Positions 11,525-23,732 of a DNA stretch of 64,000 bases are shown here, one piece after another (the first letter of the stretch is position 1; each line of letters starts with the position of its first letter). The position numbers and the translations under genes are program-made. The stretch spans positions 20,964,282 through 21,028,281 of the forward strand of contig CM029378.1 of assembly GCA_017165825.1 (NCBI GenBank). Reading direction: 5' to 3'. This DNA is from Hepsetus odoe (Eukaryota; Chordata; Actinopteri; Characiformes; Hepsetidae). Below the pieces are notes generated by a model. It was not told where the DNA came from. It did no database searches and was given only the letters and a program-made list of their open reading frames with translations.

Positions 11525-12398
11525 CTGAAAAGTTCAGTGCATTTCTCTTTCTGTCCACGAGGGAGCTCACAATCACAAGTTACTCTTTTTAAACGTTCTG
11601 AATTCGGTGGAATATTCATTGCAGTGTCGATATAAATAAGTAAAATCGAGTCTAGAATTGTATTCACTAATTTGATCACAGTGAACTCTGAGAAATTATT
11701 GAAAATTAGTGAACTCTGTCTATTATTGTTCGGAGAAATCTAAGTTGGTTTGAAAAAAGAAAATTTTATCAGAACACGTCTAAATTATTCTTTTAGTGTA
11801 TCACATTTTCAATAAGGCTGTATTTTGACCCTCATTTTAAAAAGTTATGTTAATTCATTCATCATCTACATATATTGTCTCGTTCTGTTTAAGGTGAACA
11901 TCTGGAAAGTTGCTTGTGAGAACGAATGCTGTGTCTTTATGCAAATTTGGGGCTGTCTCGAGACATTGTGGTGAAAGAGACTCTGTCACACCATCCACCC
12001 CAACCCCAATGCCCACTGGGGCATTCCACTGCGTGTTCATTATCCCAAGGCGTGGCATCACAGCCCTCTTAACCTTTGCCACTGAAGCGGCCTAGGCCTG
12101 CTTTTTTTGGCCTGTAACCTGTGGTCATGTGAATATGTGGTCATTTTAGTGATTCACAATTAGTTCCTGATTTTCTTTTTGGGTTTAATGTGGTTCTGAT
12201 CTCTTGGTGACCTGTTCAGCTTTGCTGTTGGTCATCTCATTTTACAACAAACAGACACACAATTAAGAACAAGAAATACACTGCAGTTAATTTGCAGACA
12301 GAAGCTGGATATAGTTTCCACTTCCAACTCTTCATATGATATACTGACATATATTGTCATTGTAGGTTTTTGTTTTTTTAATTTTTATTGCTATTTCT
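11525..12398. other. dlx3 upstream region
   Basis: Unique-looking sequence directly upstream of the dlx3 promoter with no repeat recognised. Open frames at 11855-12095 overlap on both strands and have no domain signature. It could hold proximal regulatory sites, but nothing specific can be supported. Confidence 0.5.
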
Positions 12399-12632
12399 GG
12401 GCAGCAGTGGCCTAGTGGTTAGGGTGTTGGCTGCATGGTTGGTGGTTCGAGGGTTCAAACCCCTTCCCAGTAGGTTGCCCTGAGGTACCCTTGAACAAGG
12501 TGCCGTCCCCGTCACGCTCCTCCCTGCGATGGGCTGGCGACCTGTCCAGGGTGTGTTCTCCTTCACCACCGACCATGGCCTCTAGAAGGACGACCCTGCT
12601 TGGAACAAGCGGCAGAAAATGATTGACTGCTA
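12399..12632 (+). mobile_element. tRNA-derived SINE, composite form
   Basis: A polymerase III A-box-like head (GTGGCCTAGTGGTTAGG) and B-box-like GGTTCGAGGGTTCAAACC are followed by GAGGTACCCTTGAACAAGG. A distinct 3' body then follows (GCGATGGGCTGGCGACCTG ... GGAACAAGCGGCAGAAAATG). Of the copies here, this is the only one joining this head to this body. Confidence 0.8.
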
Positions 12633-13559
12633 TTTTTAATTCTATTATAAAACATTATTTAAGTAAGAATACTTTAACTGAACTGTGTTTTTACTTTACC
12701 CATCTAATGTAAAACACACTGTACTCCTTGATTTCTCACTGACTAAAATGTTATCCTGCAAGGCAAGAGTCTGTCACATAACCGAAGTGCGCAGATTCAT
12801 GAAGTACTCAAATTCCATCAAAGCACTTTCAGAGATGAATAACCTTCTGTGCTTGTCATTGCACTTTATGCCAACCAAATGACAAAAAATGTTAATCTTG
12901 ATGGGAGGAGGGGTTTAAAAATGTAAAACGCTTTACTTTGACTTTCTTTTTTTCTTTCTTTATTTATTTATTTTTGGCAAAGCTGTGAATGTCTGTGAAT
13001 TTGTTTCTAATGTAATGCTGACTCCCCGTGGCTTAAAATGAAACTGCAGCACGTATGGTATATTTCAAAAGACCTATATCTTACAACATTTTGTTATTTC
13101 TTTCCTCGCTTAAATTCACTCATATAATTTTTATATGGTTGTATATATCAAATATTATCTTTATTTTTACATTAACGTTTGCAGCTTCTCTTTATTAACT
13201 GTGTATTATTTAACTTTTAAGAAAAGTCAAAAAGTAGTGGGGGCAGAAACACTCCTTAAAAGTTAACCAGGAATATTTTGGGCTAAACTGTAGAGATAAG
13301 AAGAAATATGTAAATGCTCTTGTTCTTGTCTGTGTCAGGAAAATGCTAAATTTAAAAGGGACTACCTGCTGCTTAATCTTCATAAGTTAATGATATCATT
13401 TTTAAGCAGCAGCATTAAATACTTAAATAATACTAAAAATAAAATTCATCTTAGAGCCCTTTAAATACCTCAAGTATTATTAATGTTTAATTTGATTTTC
13501 CCATAAATACTCAAGAATTCATTACGCATGTGACCAGTTAGATACACGTTTGCTCATAT

Positions 13560-13700
13560 GTATATGTCTTCTTCTTTTGGCTGCTTCCGTTTTTGGCTGC
13601 TTCCATTTTCCTCCTTCAAAACGACCACCTGCGTGTGTACCCTAACCGCATCCATAAACCTCCTCTTTGATCTTCCTCTTTTCCTCTTTCCTGTATATCA
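13560..13700 (-). mobile_element. LINE 3'-end fragment
   Basis: Matches the LINE at 16833-17690: CCTCCTTCAAAACGACCACCTGC and CATCCATAAACCTCCTCTTTGAT align with its terminal part. Only about 140 bases remain. Confidence 0.6.
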
Positions 13701-13725
13701 TCTATATATCATCTATGTATATGTA

Positions 13726-14460
13726 CAGTGCTGTGCAAAAGTTTTAGGCAGGTGTGAGAAAATGCTGTAAACAAAGAATGCTTTCAGAAATATAAATAAT
13801 GATTGTTTATCAATTTACAAATTGCAAAAAAAAACAAAAGAAAAAATCTAAATCAGATCAATATTTGGTGATATAAGGGTGGCGGTGGTCTAGTGGTAGG
13901 GTACTTGCCTATGGACCTATGGCTCAAGAGGTCCCCGGTTCGAATCCCACCTCTAGCACTGCCATCACTTGGTCCCTGAGCAAGACCCTTAACCCTGAGT
14001 TGCTCCAGGGGGACTGTCCCTGTAATCAGGACATGTAAGTCGCTCTGGATAAGAGCGTCTGCTAAATGCCGTAAATGTAAATGTAAACCAGCATCAATTC
14101 TTATAGGTACACTTGCACAAAGTCAGGGATTTTGTAGATTTATAGTCAGGTTTTACCAATTTTACCAAACAGGTGCTAATGATCATCAATGTCACACATA
14201 GGTTGAAACACAGTCAGGTTTGGAACAACCTACCAGCTGAGTTCCTTCAAAAACTGTGTGCAAGTGTACCTAGAAGAATTGATGCTGTTTTGAAGGCAAA
14301 GGGTCGTCACACCAAATTTTGATTTGATTCAGATTTCTCTTTTGTTCATTCACTGCATTTTGTTGATTGATGAAAATAAATGATTAACTCTTCCATTTTT
14401 GAAAGCATTCTTTGTTTACAGCATTTCTTCACACCTGCCTAAAACATTTGCACAGTACTG
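13726..14460. mobile_element. foldback MITE (Tc1/mariner-like ends)
   Basis: The left end CAGTGCTGTGCAAAAGTTTT is mirrored at the right end (reverse complement CAGTACTGTGCAAATGTTTT). The similarity continues inward for well over 100 bases on each arm, with only a short central loop, so the unit is a long hairpin. No transposase is encoded. The left flank is TA. A SINE (13876-14090) sits in the left arm. Confidence 0.8.
13876..14090 (+). mobile_element. tRNA-derived SINE (CTCTGGATAAGAGCGTCTGC family)
   Basis: Head GGCGGTGGTCTAGTGGTAGG, B-box GGTTCGAATCC, and the typical fish tail GTCGCTCTGGATAAGAGCG ending in a (GTAAAT)n-like repeat. It looks near full length and is inserted in the foldback MITE. 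Confidence 0.88.
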
Positions 14461-14923
14461 TGCAAAAGTAACCTGATATATAACCTGATATATAATTATC
14501 AGGTTCTTAGAGAGAACATACATGTTTACTTGGGTTTTCTTTCAGTAAACCCTGTTCTTTCAGTTAGAAAATTAATTAATACACTTAATTAGAAACTTAG
14601 AAAATTTCATCGCAACACTTTTTTGATCCTAAGGGAAAATGCTTATGAACTGATTATTAACCATGTTCTGTGTTTCAGATGAGACCAATTAAACCATTCT
14701 GCTAACAAACACAGGTTTAAGCAGGTATGATTAAAAAAGGACAGTTATCAACCCCAAAACCATAATGTCCATTGTTAAAAGTAGGATCTTTAAGGATTTT
14801 TTTTTTTTCTTTCAAAAGACTTTGAGAACCTTGTTAGGATATCTGACATCATGAATGATGGAGATTTTACACAAAAAATAAAATAAATGATTGAATAAAT
14901 TCATAAAATTTATTTTATCACTA

Positions 14924-15152
14924 GGCAGTGGTGGCCTAGTGGTTAGGGAGTTGGCCCTGGATGGGAAGATTGTGGGTTTGATTCCCTCAGGTATCCATGC
15001 CCTGAGGTATCCATGAGCAATGTACTGTCCCCATCACTGCTCCCCAGGCACCTTCAATAGCTGCCCCCTGCTGCACGTGTGTGTATGGGTGATGCAGAGG
15101 TTTAATTTCGTTGTGTTGCGTTTCACAATGACAAGATTTGTCACTTTCACTA
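14924..15152 (+). mobile_element. tRNA-derived SINE (TTTCACAATGACAAG family)
   Basis: Head AGTGGTGGCCTAGTGGTTAGG, B-box-like GTGGGTTTGATTCC, then a body with CAATAGCTGCCCCCTGCTGC and a tail of TTTCACAATGACAAG. It contains a local duplication of CCTCAGGTATCCATG. Confidence 0.85.
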
Positions 15153-15863
15153 AAATCAAGCTTTTGAAGGTAATTTTTAATCTAGACTAACTTTAATTAC
15201 TTTAATTGAATGTTAGACTCTAATTTTTTTCAGTGTAATTCTGAGCTATTTAACTTTAAAGATATATTTCATGATTTTTTTGCCCATGTTTACCAAGTGT
15301 GCCAATAGTTGAGGAACAATAGTTGACTGTGTACATGACACATTTACAATAGTAGTAGGTAACTTCCAGCAGATGGCGAACTTGCCATAAAATTGCAGAC
15401 AGGTCTCTGCTCAAGTCCTGCTGTCCTCCTCCAAGTCACTATCAGGGAGTGAGAATTGAAAGGCATTATTTTTAAAAGGCAGGATTTTGGGAGAGGCTCC
15501 AGTTTTCCTAAAATCTGCAGATTTCTGCTCATCTCATGGCCTAGTATTGATTTAGATTTTTATTCTCATATCTCTTCTGCAAATCTAACTCACCCAATAG
15601 GTATTTGTGGTTCTCCATCCATGAGAATGCAGCTCCACTGCTTAATACCCAAGGCCTGTGTTCTCATTTATTCTTAATATTTATTATTCTTAAACTGTAT
15701 TCTTTGTGTTTGCAGTAATGTACTTTTGAAATCTTTGTCAAAAAAGCTCCCTGAAATTAACAGGAAAAAATGGATATAAATGAGTTATTTACTTTTCAAA
15801 CCATGGCCAGTGTAAACTGAGGACCACAGAGTGTTTGGGTGGGATAGACAGAGGGAGAAGAGA

Positions 15864-15924
<61 letters not shown>

Positions 15925-16832
15925 AACCTCCACGGTGAAACGTTCAGATAGCTGGCTGAAAAATGTGGGTGAAGGACATATCTGATTGAAAGATTCATTG
16001 TTTTCTGGTATGGCCTTAGACTCTAAGAGACTCTAGGCACATACCTATGACATGTAACTTGGTGGTGTTAAAAACTAAAGCATTTTCTCAACTTCAGTTT
16101 GAGCTCTAGCAGGTTCAGTTTCTACTGCTTCCTGTGTCTGATGTCCTAAAGAGCAGAACCTCTAATCTTTTCTTTTTGTTGTTTGGCTAAAGTGTAAAGT
16201 GATCCCAAAGAAAGCCTACAATTATGGGATAAATATACAGTTCCACCATTCAATCATGTTTGGGCCTGGCCTTTTGTTGTGAAGATTATAAATTGGGAGC
16301 TGTTTTCCTGTAAGTGCATAATTTCTCCAGAAGTCTTCTAAATCCTCCTGAGAACACACACAGTTGTGGGTTGACATGGCCTCTAGAAGGTAAGAAATAT
16401 TACAGATAATAATTTGAACATAATAAAATTTAGCTTCATGGTTGAAGTGTATCATTATTTTGCTTCTATCATTCAGATTGTAATATGACAAAAAATTTAA
16501 TTTAACCCCAGCATCTTTACACAAATGCTTGACGTTCTGGGGACCTGCAATGTTTTGTCATGTTCCATTCTTGTCATGTCTTTTAAACATACCATTGCCA
16601 AAAAGGGTAACAGCCATTTTTATAAAGAATGGTACATCAAATTTAGATCATTTAAGAATGTGAATGGAACATGAACTCCTGTCGTGAGCATAGCAGCATA
16701 GGCACTCATCTTCAGTCTGCAGCTAGGCAGCCCTATAAAATAGGCTGAGATGCATTGTGTGACTGACAAATTTGCATATTAGCAAGTAATAAGGTTTTAC
16801 AAAAATTTTTGCTTAAATCTTCCTCTTCTTCT
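15153..16832. other. intergenic, unassigned
   Basis: No gene or mobile element is recognised apart from a (GA)n tract at 15860-15920. The open frame over 16222-16524 has no domain signature. Confidence 0.5.
15860..15920. repeat. (GA)n microsatellite
   Basis: About 30 GA units. The Ser/Leu open frame on the minus strand is its product. Confidence 0.95.
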
Positions 16833-17690
16833 TTCAGCTGCTCCCGTTTAAGGGTCGCCACAGCAGATCATCCGTTTCCTTTTCTTTTGGGCCTCTGCAT
16901 CTTCCTCATTCAAACCGCCCACCTGCATGTCCTCTCTCACCACATCCATAAACCTTCTCTTTGATGTTCCTCTTTTCCTCATTCCTGGCAGCTCCATCTT
17001 CAACATCCTCTCCCAATATAATCCTCATTTCTCCTCTTCTGCAAAACCAACCTTGCTTGTGTAACCTTGCTTCTCTCTTGCATAACCTTGCTTCTCTTTT
17101 TCCCTCTAATATATTAATTTCTAATCCTGTTCAATCTCATCACTCCCAATGAAAATTTAGTATCGTTAACTCTGCCACCTCCAGTCCCTCCTCCTGTTTT
17201 TTTTGTCACTGCCACTGTCTTCAACTCTATACCATAGCTGGTCTCACTACTATCCTGTAAACCTTCGCTTTCACTCAGGCTGGTACCTGTCTGTCACGTA
17301 TCACTCCTGTCTCTCTTTTTCACCCATACCAACCTGCCTGCACCCTCTTCCGATCTTCCAGTCTCCCCTCTCTTCTTCATTCCCCTCCATCTCACAACCA
17401 ACTTGTGGGGCATAAGCACCAACAACATTCATTATCACACCTTCAACCTCCAGCTTCAGACTCATCACCATATCTGACAGTTTTTTCACTTCCAAAACCC
17501 TTACATACTCTTCTTTCAGGATAACACCTACCCCATTCTTCCTTCCATAAACACCATGGTAAAACAATTTAACACCTGGCCTTACTACCCTTCCATCTTG
17601 AAAATCTGTTTTGTTGTCCACAAATTGAGTTGGCAAAAGTTTTACACCAAATGTCCTGACGTAACCCTCCATAGTAATCCGGGCTTGGGA
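16833..17690 (-). mobile_element. non-LTR retrotransposon (LINE), internally deleted
   Basis: On the minus strand, 17672-17301 encodes residues of a LINE endonuclease N-terminal part (KLFYHGVYGRKNGVGVILKE, then LEVEGVIMNVVGAYAPQVGC). It is joined directly to sequence from the 3' end of the same LINE (CATCCATAAACC..., ending with the GTCGCCACAGCAGATCATCC-type terminus). The reverse transcriptase is missing. It is the same family as 25622-28510. The LINE clade is not assigned. Confidence 0.8.
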
Positions 17691-19483
17691 AAAACATTTT
17701 TCACTAAATGTTTTAAATTGATCTGCCCTTTAAGAAATTTTGAAATGTTGTAGAATAGCTGCCAGTTTAAAATTCAGAAAGTTAACAATACAAGTAAACT
17801 TTCTGACAGTGATAATATATATTACTGTTATATATATATATATATATAATATATATATTATATATATATTAATATATATAAGCTGGCAAAAGTGTACATG
17901 ATATATTTTATGTAATTTCTCCCTTGCTCACTTTATCTTTTTTCAAACAAGATATCTTGAAAACAATTCATCATGTGCTGTACTGCTATTGTGATTTTTC
18001 CAACAGAAACATGGATCCAGAACTTTAATGATCCACCTTAGGCCAACTATGGAAAAAAATTCATTAAGAGTTTGAAGAAATAACACAGAGGAACCAGAGC
18101 TCAAAAGAAAAATTCACCTTATTCTCAGCAGCACAGTTAGTGGAGGCAAAATGAGCCTACGCTCTAAACTAGAATGAACATCATTCAGCAAATGCAGCTA
18201 CTGGTACATGAGAGTGCATGTATGCAGAATAAAGGAGAGAAAGAGAGAGACCCTCCATGTCGCACACACACATGCACACTAGCACACACATAAACTTATG
18301 AAAGAGAGGGATGTAAGGTTATTTGGAATTTAATTAGGTTTACCACAATTGCCTGCCCCCTCATGTTTTCAGCTCTCACTAAGACAACACTTCAAGTTCC
18401 TCTAAGAGAACACTCCAGTGAGTTATTGAATGTTAGAGGTCATGGTGTAGTCCATAGTAGTTTGTAAGCCAGAAGTGTTTGCCTGTGAGACTAAAGACCA
18501 AGACAATTTATACCTTTAACTAACCTAATGTGATTTTTATGGAACCTGTTGACAAAACAAAGTTAATTAAAGTAAAATATTTTGTATGTCAAGTAAACCT
18601 GACAGTCTGATTTAGTATAAATACACTATGATGCACTAAAGATTTAAAGTAAGAACAAAATAATAAAAATATATTCAGACATCACTTCTAAACTGTGAAT
18701 TGAGCTACATTAATATGCACACACATAAAAACCTTTTTTTAACACAAACAGTTTATCCATATCTCCATAGACAAGCATTGCCTATGTAATGTTCAATGTC
18801 AACTAGAAAGATATAAGTATGCTAGAAGGGTATATATTTGTTAAGGCCATCTCATTCTTTTTGTCACAACTTGGCATTTTGAATTTCATTCTAGTAATTA
18901 AACTATGTTTAACCATTCAAGTCCAGAATCTTTAATTAACCTTTCAATAAAAAAAAGAAAATAAATCATTTAAATATTTAATTATTTCTATCTGGAGCTG
19001 TTTGATGATTGGTGATTGATTCAAAAAAACCAAACATACAAAAAAACAATCGCCACTTTACTGTTGTGTGAGGTTTTGTGCTCAGCATGCAGGAAAACAG
19101 AAGCGTAAAAAGGTAAAAAACCACAGGACAGCCCTGCCTAATGTTTTCCCAATGAGCTTTAGCTGTCCAAGGCCTCAGTAAGCAAATGATGACGAGCAGT
19201 GGCCAGATGTTGACAATAAAAACCAGTTCTAAATTCTAGACACATTTTTCTTTCACTGTAACATACAAACACACAAATATACATACAAACATACACACAA
19301 ACACACTTGTACAAAGTCCCTGGCACCAACCATTTGTGAGCTTTAAAGCAGATTTAATTAGGTTCCTTTTAAAGGTGGTGAACCTTGTTTCTGGACCTTA
19401 TGACCTTTCTTGACGCTCCCCTCAGTAATAAATTAGTGCTGACCCTTACCTCTCTGTGATCAGTTACATACAGGGATCCCAGT
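17691..19483. other. intergenic, unassigned, with TA-rich palindrome
   Basis: Holds a TA-rich self-complementary tract at about 17815-17880. Otherwise no gene or known repeat is seen. Confidence 0.5.
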
Positions 19484-19628
19484 GCACAGCAGGTGCACTG
19501 CTAAGGTTTAATGTTTTCAAGATTTTCTTGACCATGTTCAAGAGTACTTCAGGCCAACCTATTGGTCTGGGATTCAAACCAACAACTTTTCGATTCTGGG
19601 GCTTAGTTCCTAACCGCTGCCTCAGCTG
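19484..19628 (-). mobile_element. degraded SINE
   Basis: Diverged reverse copy of the TTTCACAATGACAAG-type family: ACTTCAGGCCAACCTATTGG, GATTCAAACC and CCTAACCGCTG match the positions of the B and A boxes. Confidence 0.6.
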
Positions 19629-19797
19629 AACCCATATACGCTCAAGGGTTAGTTATGTACATTAGAAAGCATGTTCAACCTTATTTCAATGTTTACATTT
19701 CAAAAATAATTTTTGAAAATAAAATTTTTATCAAGGATCCAGTTTGGTACCTTTTTGTACTCCAGTGCTCTGTGCCTTTCTAGACCACATTCATGTA

Positions 19798-20223
19798 CAG
19801 TACTGTGCAACAGTACTGAGCCAACCCCTCATCTTTTGGGGCAAAGATACTATTTTATACCTGTAAATTGACGTATCTTTGCCATTTTGAGTAAATAAAA
19901 AAAAAAAAGAGAACAAATATTTTAAAGGAACAGGCTGCAAATTGCATGAAGATGCAAGGTTCCTAAATTAATGGAGGTTGGATTTGAACCTGTGATCCAT
20001 AGCCGAGTATCCTGCAACTAGACCACCACTACCAACAAAACCCCAATCGAGCCAGTCAGCCAGGAACCTAGAACCTTCTGAGTAATAGTCAGCCACGTTA
20101 TCTATTGCACTGGCCCTTCAAGAAGCCTGGAGAGATATACCTTAGTAATACATAAAAAATTTCATGCTCACTGAAAACAAAAATGAAGAAATGAGGGGTG
20201 TCTGAAGAGTTTGCACATAACTG
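19798..20223. mobile_element. MITE with imperfect inverted ends
   Basis: The left end CAGTACTGTGCAACAGTACT and following CCAACCCCTCATC match the reverse complement of the right end (CAGTTATGTGCAAACTCTTC, then CACCCCTCATT). No coding capacity. A truncated SINE (19960-20037, minus) is inside. Confidence 0.6.
19960..20037 (-). mobile_element. SINE head fragment
   Basis: Reverse complement shows the tRNA-like head only: GGTTGGATTTGAACCTGTGA and ACTAGACCACCACTACC correspond to the B and A boxes. Confidence 0.5.
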
Positions 20224-21696
20224 CATTACTCTGTGTCTTTCTGGAGAAAACACAATTTTTCCACTCTGGAACCTCCGGTGTGTTGCAGTGCTTACATGAG
20301 AGTGTGATGAATTTAGATGGGTTCTCTAGGCAATAGAGCTGTGATCCACAGGAATGTGTTCATTTAATGAGACAGAGGCACTTATTCTGAAGTGTCAATA
20401 AGAAAGGGGAGAACAGAACAGCTGTGTTCTGGCCCTTTTTGTGTTCTGGCCCTGCTTATTAACTGATGCCTCCCTCAACAGCTATTGGGTTGCAAACAGT
20501 GAACAGTGAAACAGTTTAAAAAGCAACACAGGAGCTAAAATCCTTGCTAAAGGTGTTAAACATCTAGCTGCAGTTTTGAAGAAAAAGGAAAAAAGCAGCA
20601 GTTACAGCAAATCATCTGGGGTTAGCCAAGAAATAGGAAATTCTAAGAAATTCCAAACTTAGTTCACACAAAAAGGAGACCTAATGATATCATTTCATAA
20701 ACAATTTTGAACATGGCAGTATGATGCACATGAGAGATTATCTTAGCATTGTGTTTCAAATCCTAAGCTTCATAACTTCAGCATTTCTAATGGCTTACTT
20801 TTTGCAGTAGTTTAGAAACCCTCTCTGTACATCACAGTGGAAACTGTGTATGGCTAGTTTGCTAAGGAAAGCACACCACAGCCTGTCTCTGCTTGCATTG
20901 GCTTAGGACAAAACAAACAGTGGAGGAGATGAGCTCATGTGTCTGTTCTTTTGTTATTTCATTTGTTGGGAAGATAACACCGAATGTAAAATGAAATTAA
21001 ATTAAGTGCAATGAAAATACTGAAACATAAAATAGTGCCTGAATCACTAGACACCCTTATATCATATAAATCGGACAAATCTACAGAACATCTGAATAAT
21101 CTTTTTTATTAATATTTACTGTTTGGTTAAAATTAACAGTTGCAGATCTGAAAATTGAATTTATTACAAGCAAAGGAAATCATTCCTACTGAATATTTTA
21201 GCACAGAAAAGCACAGAAAATCACTATGTAGTTCAGATGCTGTGGGAATGAGGAGAGGTCTGCAAGGACTAAATCTGACTAGCTATTTGAGAAAAGCAGA
21301 AATATATCACCTAAAAAGGCCTCTCTGGGTTGATGAGAATTTGACATGACATCTAATCCTAAGAAGACAAAAAGTGGTCTATAAAGCAGCAAGCAGAACT
21401 GTACACCTAACAAGACACTTGCTGTTTTTTTGGATAATGTTTGAAAGCTTCATATCACAAAATAAAGGTAAGCCCTAAAGCCGGACTTATTATACTCTGA
21501 CCACCCAGAGGCCTGGATATCTCCTCTGAATTGTAATAGCATCACTCACTGATCTAACAGCAAGATTGCATTGTCTCTGTTATCACCCATACATCACCCT
21601 TACTGTCATAACATCCAGCAAGGCCAATGACAAACACAGAAGGCCTCTGCTACTGAAGATTTAGTAATGTCTAACTGTTCAAATTATTTACTGTAT
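20224..21696. other. intergenic, unassigned
   Basis: No gene supported. The open frame at 21155-21349 has no domain signature, and I could not place it in a transposon family. Confidence 0.45.
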
Positions 21697-21842
21697 GCCT
21701 GAAAGTGCCTGCAATGGGCTGGCAACCTGCCCAGGGTGTGTCCCCCATCTTTCGCCCTGTGTGAGCTGGGATGGACTTCAGCAACCCCCCGCGACCCCGC
21801 TTGGGACAAGCGGCAGAAAATGACTGACTGACTGCCTGACTG
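21697..21842 (+). mobile_element. SINE 3'-body copy
   Basis: GCAATGGGCTGGCAACCTGC, CAGGGTGTGTCCCCCA, GCTTGGGACAAGCGGCAGAAAATG and a (GACT)n tail. It is the same body as 12530-12630. It has inserted at the edge of a decayed Tc1 transposase. Confidence 0.8.
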
Positions 21843-21849
21843 CCTGAAA

Positions 21850-22690
21850 GTGCTACAATGGAGAGATGGACAGCTTTTTGCCAAATTCCGCTGTGCAAAT
21901 TCTTCTCCAGCACATCCCAAAGATTCTTAAAGGGGTTAAGGTCTGGACTCTGAGGTGCCCAATCCATGTGTAACAATGATGTCTCATGCTCCCTGAATCA
22001 CTCTTTCACAATTTGAGCCGATGAATTTGGCATTGTCATTCTGAAATATGCCCATGCATCAAGGAAGAAGAAATTCACTGATAGAATAACCTGGTCATCC
22101 ATTATATTCTGGTAGTAAGATGACCTCATTCTTTGGGCACATAACATTGTTGAACCTAGACCTGCAGCAACCCCAGATCATAGCACTGCCCCCACAGGCT
22201 TATGGCTTCTTTTACGATTTGATTTCACCAAACGATCACTGATCACAGTCATTCAGAATTTTTTTCTGATCATACTTCTTCCATGAAGATAATGGTTCCC
22301 CACTTTCCTACCAGTTTTTATTAATGCGATGGACAGTTCTCAACACAATATTAGTAGTTTCAGCAATTTCCTTAGACGTTTTCTTTGCCTGATGCATGCC
22401 ATTAATTTGATCCTCCTGAAATAACATGACCACAGAATGTGTCTTCCAACTTGGTTAAGTAATGAGAAGGTACTCACTGCATCAGTCAGGGTTAAAAAGC
22501 TTGTTGCTCGCAGAAACATAATCATCCTTGCAGTAATTATTAATAGGGAGGCTCTTACCAATTTGCTTTGTTTAATCCAGGTGGTGAATTTTTTTTTGGA
22601 CAGGAAGTGTATGTATGATAAATTGCATGAAATATTTTGCATCTGATTATAGCACTTTTTGTATCTATCCAAAAGTATTGGAACAGAATG
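21850..22690 (-). pseudogene. decayed Tc1/mariner transposase
   Basis: The minus strand reads through several stops and frameshifts. At 21976-21900 it encodes MDWAPQSPDLNPFKNLWDVL, the catalytic-region signature of Tc1-type DDE transposases, with Lys where the third acidic residue (NPIENLW) is usually Glu. Upstream pieces occur to about 22560. CCAAAAGTATTGGAACAG near 22668 resembles a Tc1 terminal repeat, but a matching end on the other side was not found. It cannot make active enzyme. Confidence 0.7.
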
Positions 22691-23540
22691 CAAAGCAACC
22701 AGCAAAGCAAACTGAATACCTCCCACTCTTTCTTCTCACTCCTGGTGTCAGGGGGGGAAATAATTCCGTAGCATACAAACCTCCACTACCAGAAAGGGAA
22801 AAGTCAGACTTCAGACTTCTCAAGCAGAACTATTTTTAAAATTCCCATCATTACTTGCATGCACACACATCATTGTTTAATCTTGCTTTCCGTTGCTTGT
22901 TTCCACAATTATTTATTCATATTAGTCAAGTCTTTGCACCTTCTACTTTAATGACCTGCTGCCAGTAAAGTGTTTGTCTTAACACGTGTATTATCACTTG
23001 TTACTGCACTCAGTAGCCACTATACCACATTAATTTGCAATAATGTATCTGCTCTGGGTCAGATTAACTTTCTCTTTTGTTTTGTATTGTTTTGTGTATG
23101 AGATTTATGTATTGTATGTTGTACTGTGTGCTTTTATGTCAAGTTCACTTGCAATGATTTTTTTCAATGTGTACTGTATATATGGCTGAAATGACTGTAA
23201 AACCTACTTGACTTGCCTTTCCTCTTGGATCTCCTCTTCAGGAAATGTTTGTTTATTTGAGTTTATATTTGGTGAATGACTCAACGAGTCATATTTTGTC
23301 CTTGATGTATTCTTTTGTTGGCAATTTGTTTCTGATCATTGTCTTGCTGTGTGACAAAATTTTCTTCTGATTAGTTTGGATGAATATCTTTGTAAAGTGG
23401 CAGAAAGATGTTTCTGTAGATTTCAGAATTCATTCTGCTGCAACCCAGTTTTATCATCAATAAAGATTATTGCGTCTGTTCAAGAAGCAGCCATGCAAGT
23501 CCATTACCACAATTAGCTTCATATGCCTGCCTTGCTAAGG
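22691..23540. other. intergenic, unassigned
   Basis: No gene or repeat recognised. Confidence 0.5.
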
Positions 23541-23732
23541 GGTGAGGGTGGTCTAGTGGTAGGTCACTCAGCTACAAACCAAGAAGTTGCACGTTTGATT
23601 CCCCCCTCCAGCACTACCATAAAATGGGTTTTTGAGCAAAGCCCTAAGTTGCTGTCCCTGTAGTTGAATTGGAAGTTGCTCTAGATAAAGAGCATCTGCT
23701 AAATGCTTTAAATATAATGTAAGATAAAATAA
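23541..23732 (+). mobile_element. tRNA-derived SINE (CTCTGGATAAGAGCGTCTGC family)
   Basis: GGGTGGTCTAGTGGTAGG head, GTTTGATTCCCCCCTCC around the B box, tail GTTGCTCTAGATAAAGAGC. More diverged than the copy at 13876. Confidence 0.8.

Noticed and set aside
13876..14090. Functional tRNA gene from A- and B-box-like motifs
   Set aside because: The motifs sit at the head of repeated SINE units with a common non-tRNA body, and the same pattern recurs many times in the window.
17815..17880. Palindromic TA-rich tract as a terminator or origin
   Set aside because: Simple TA repeats form such palindromes by composition; no adjacent gene end or other signal.
21155..21349. 64-residue open frame as a gene
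   Set aside because: No recognisable motif and followed by stops; too short to support.
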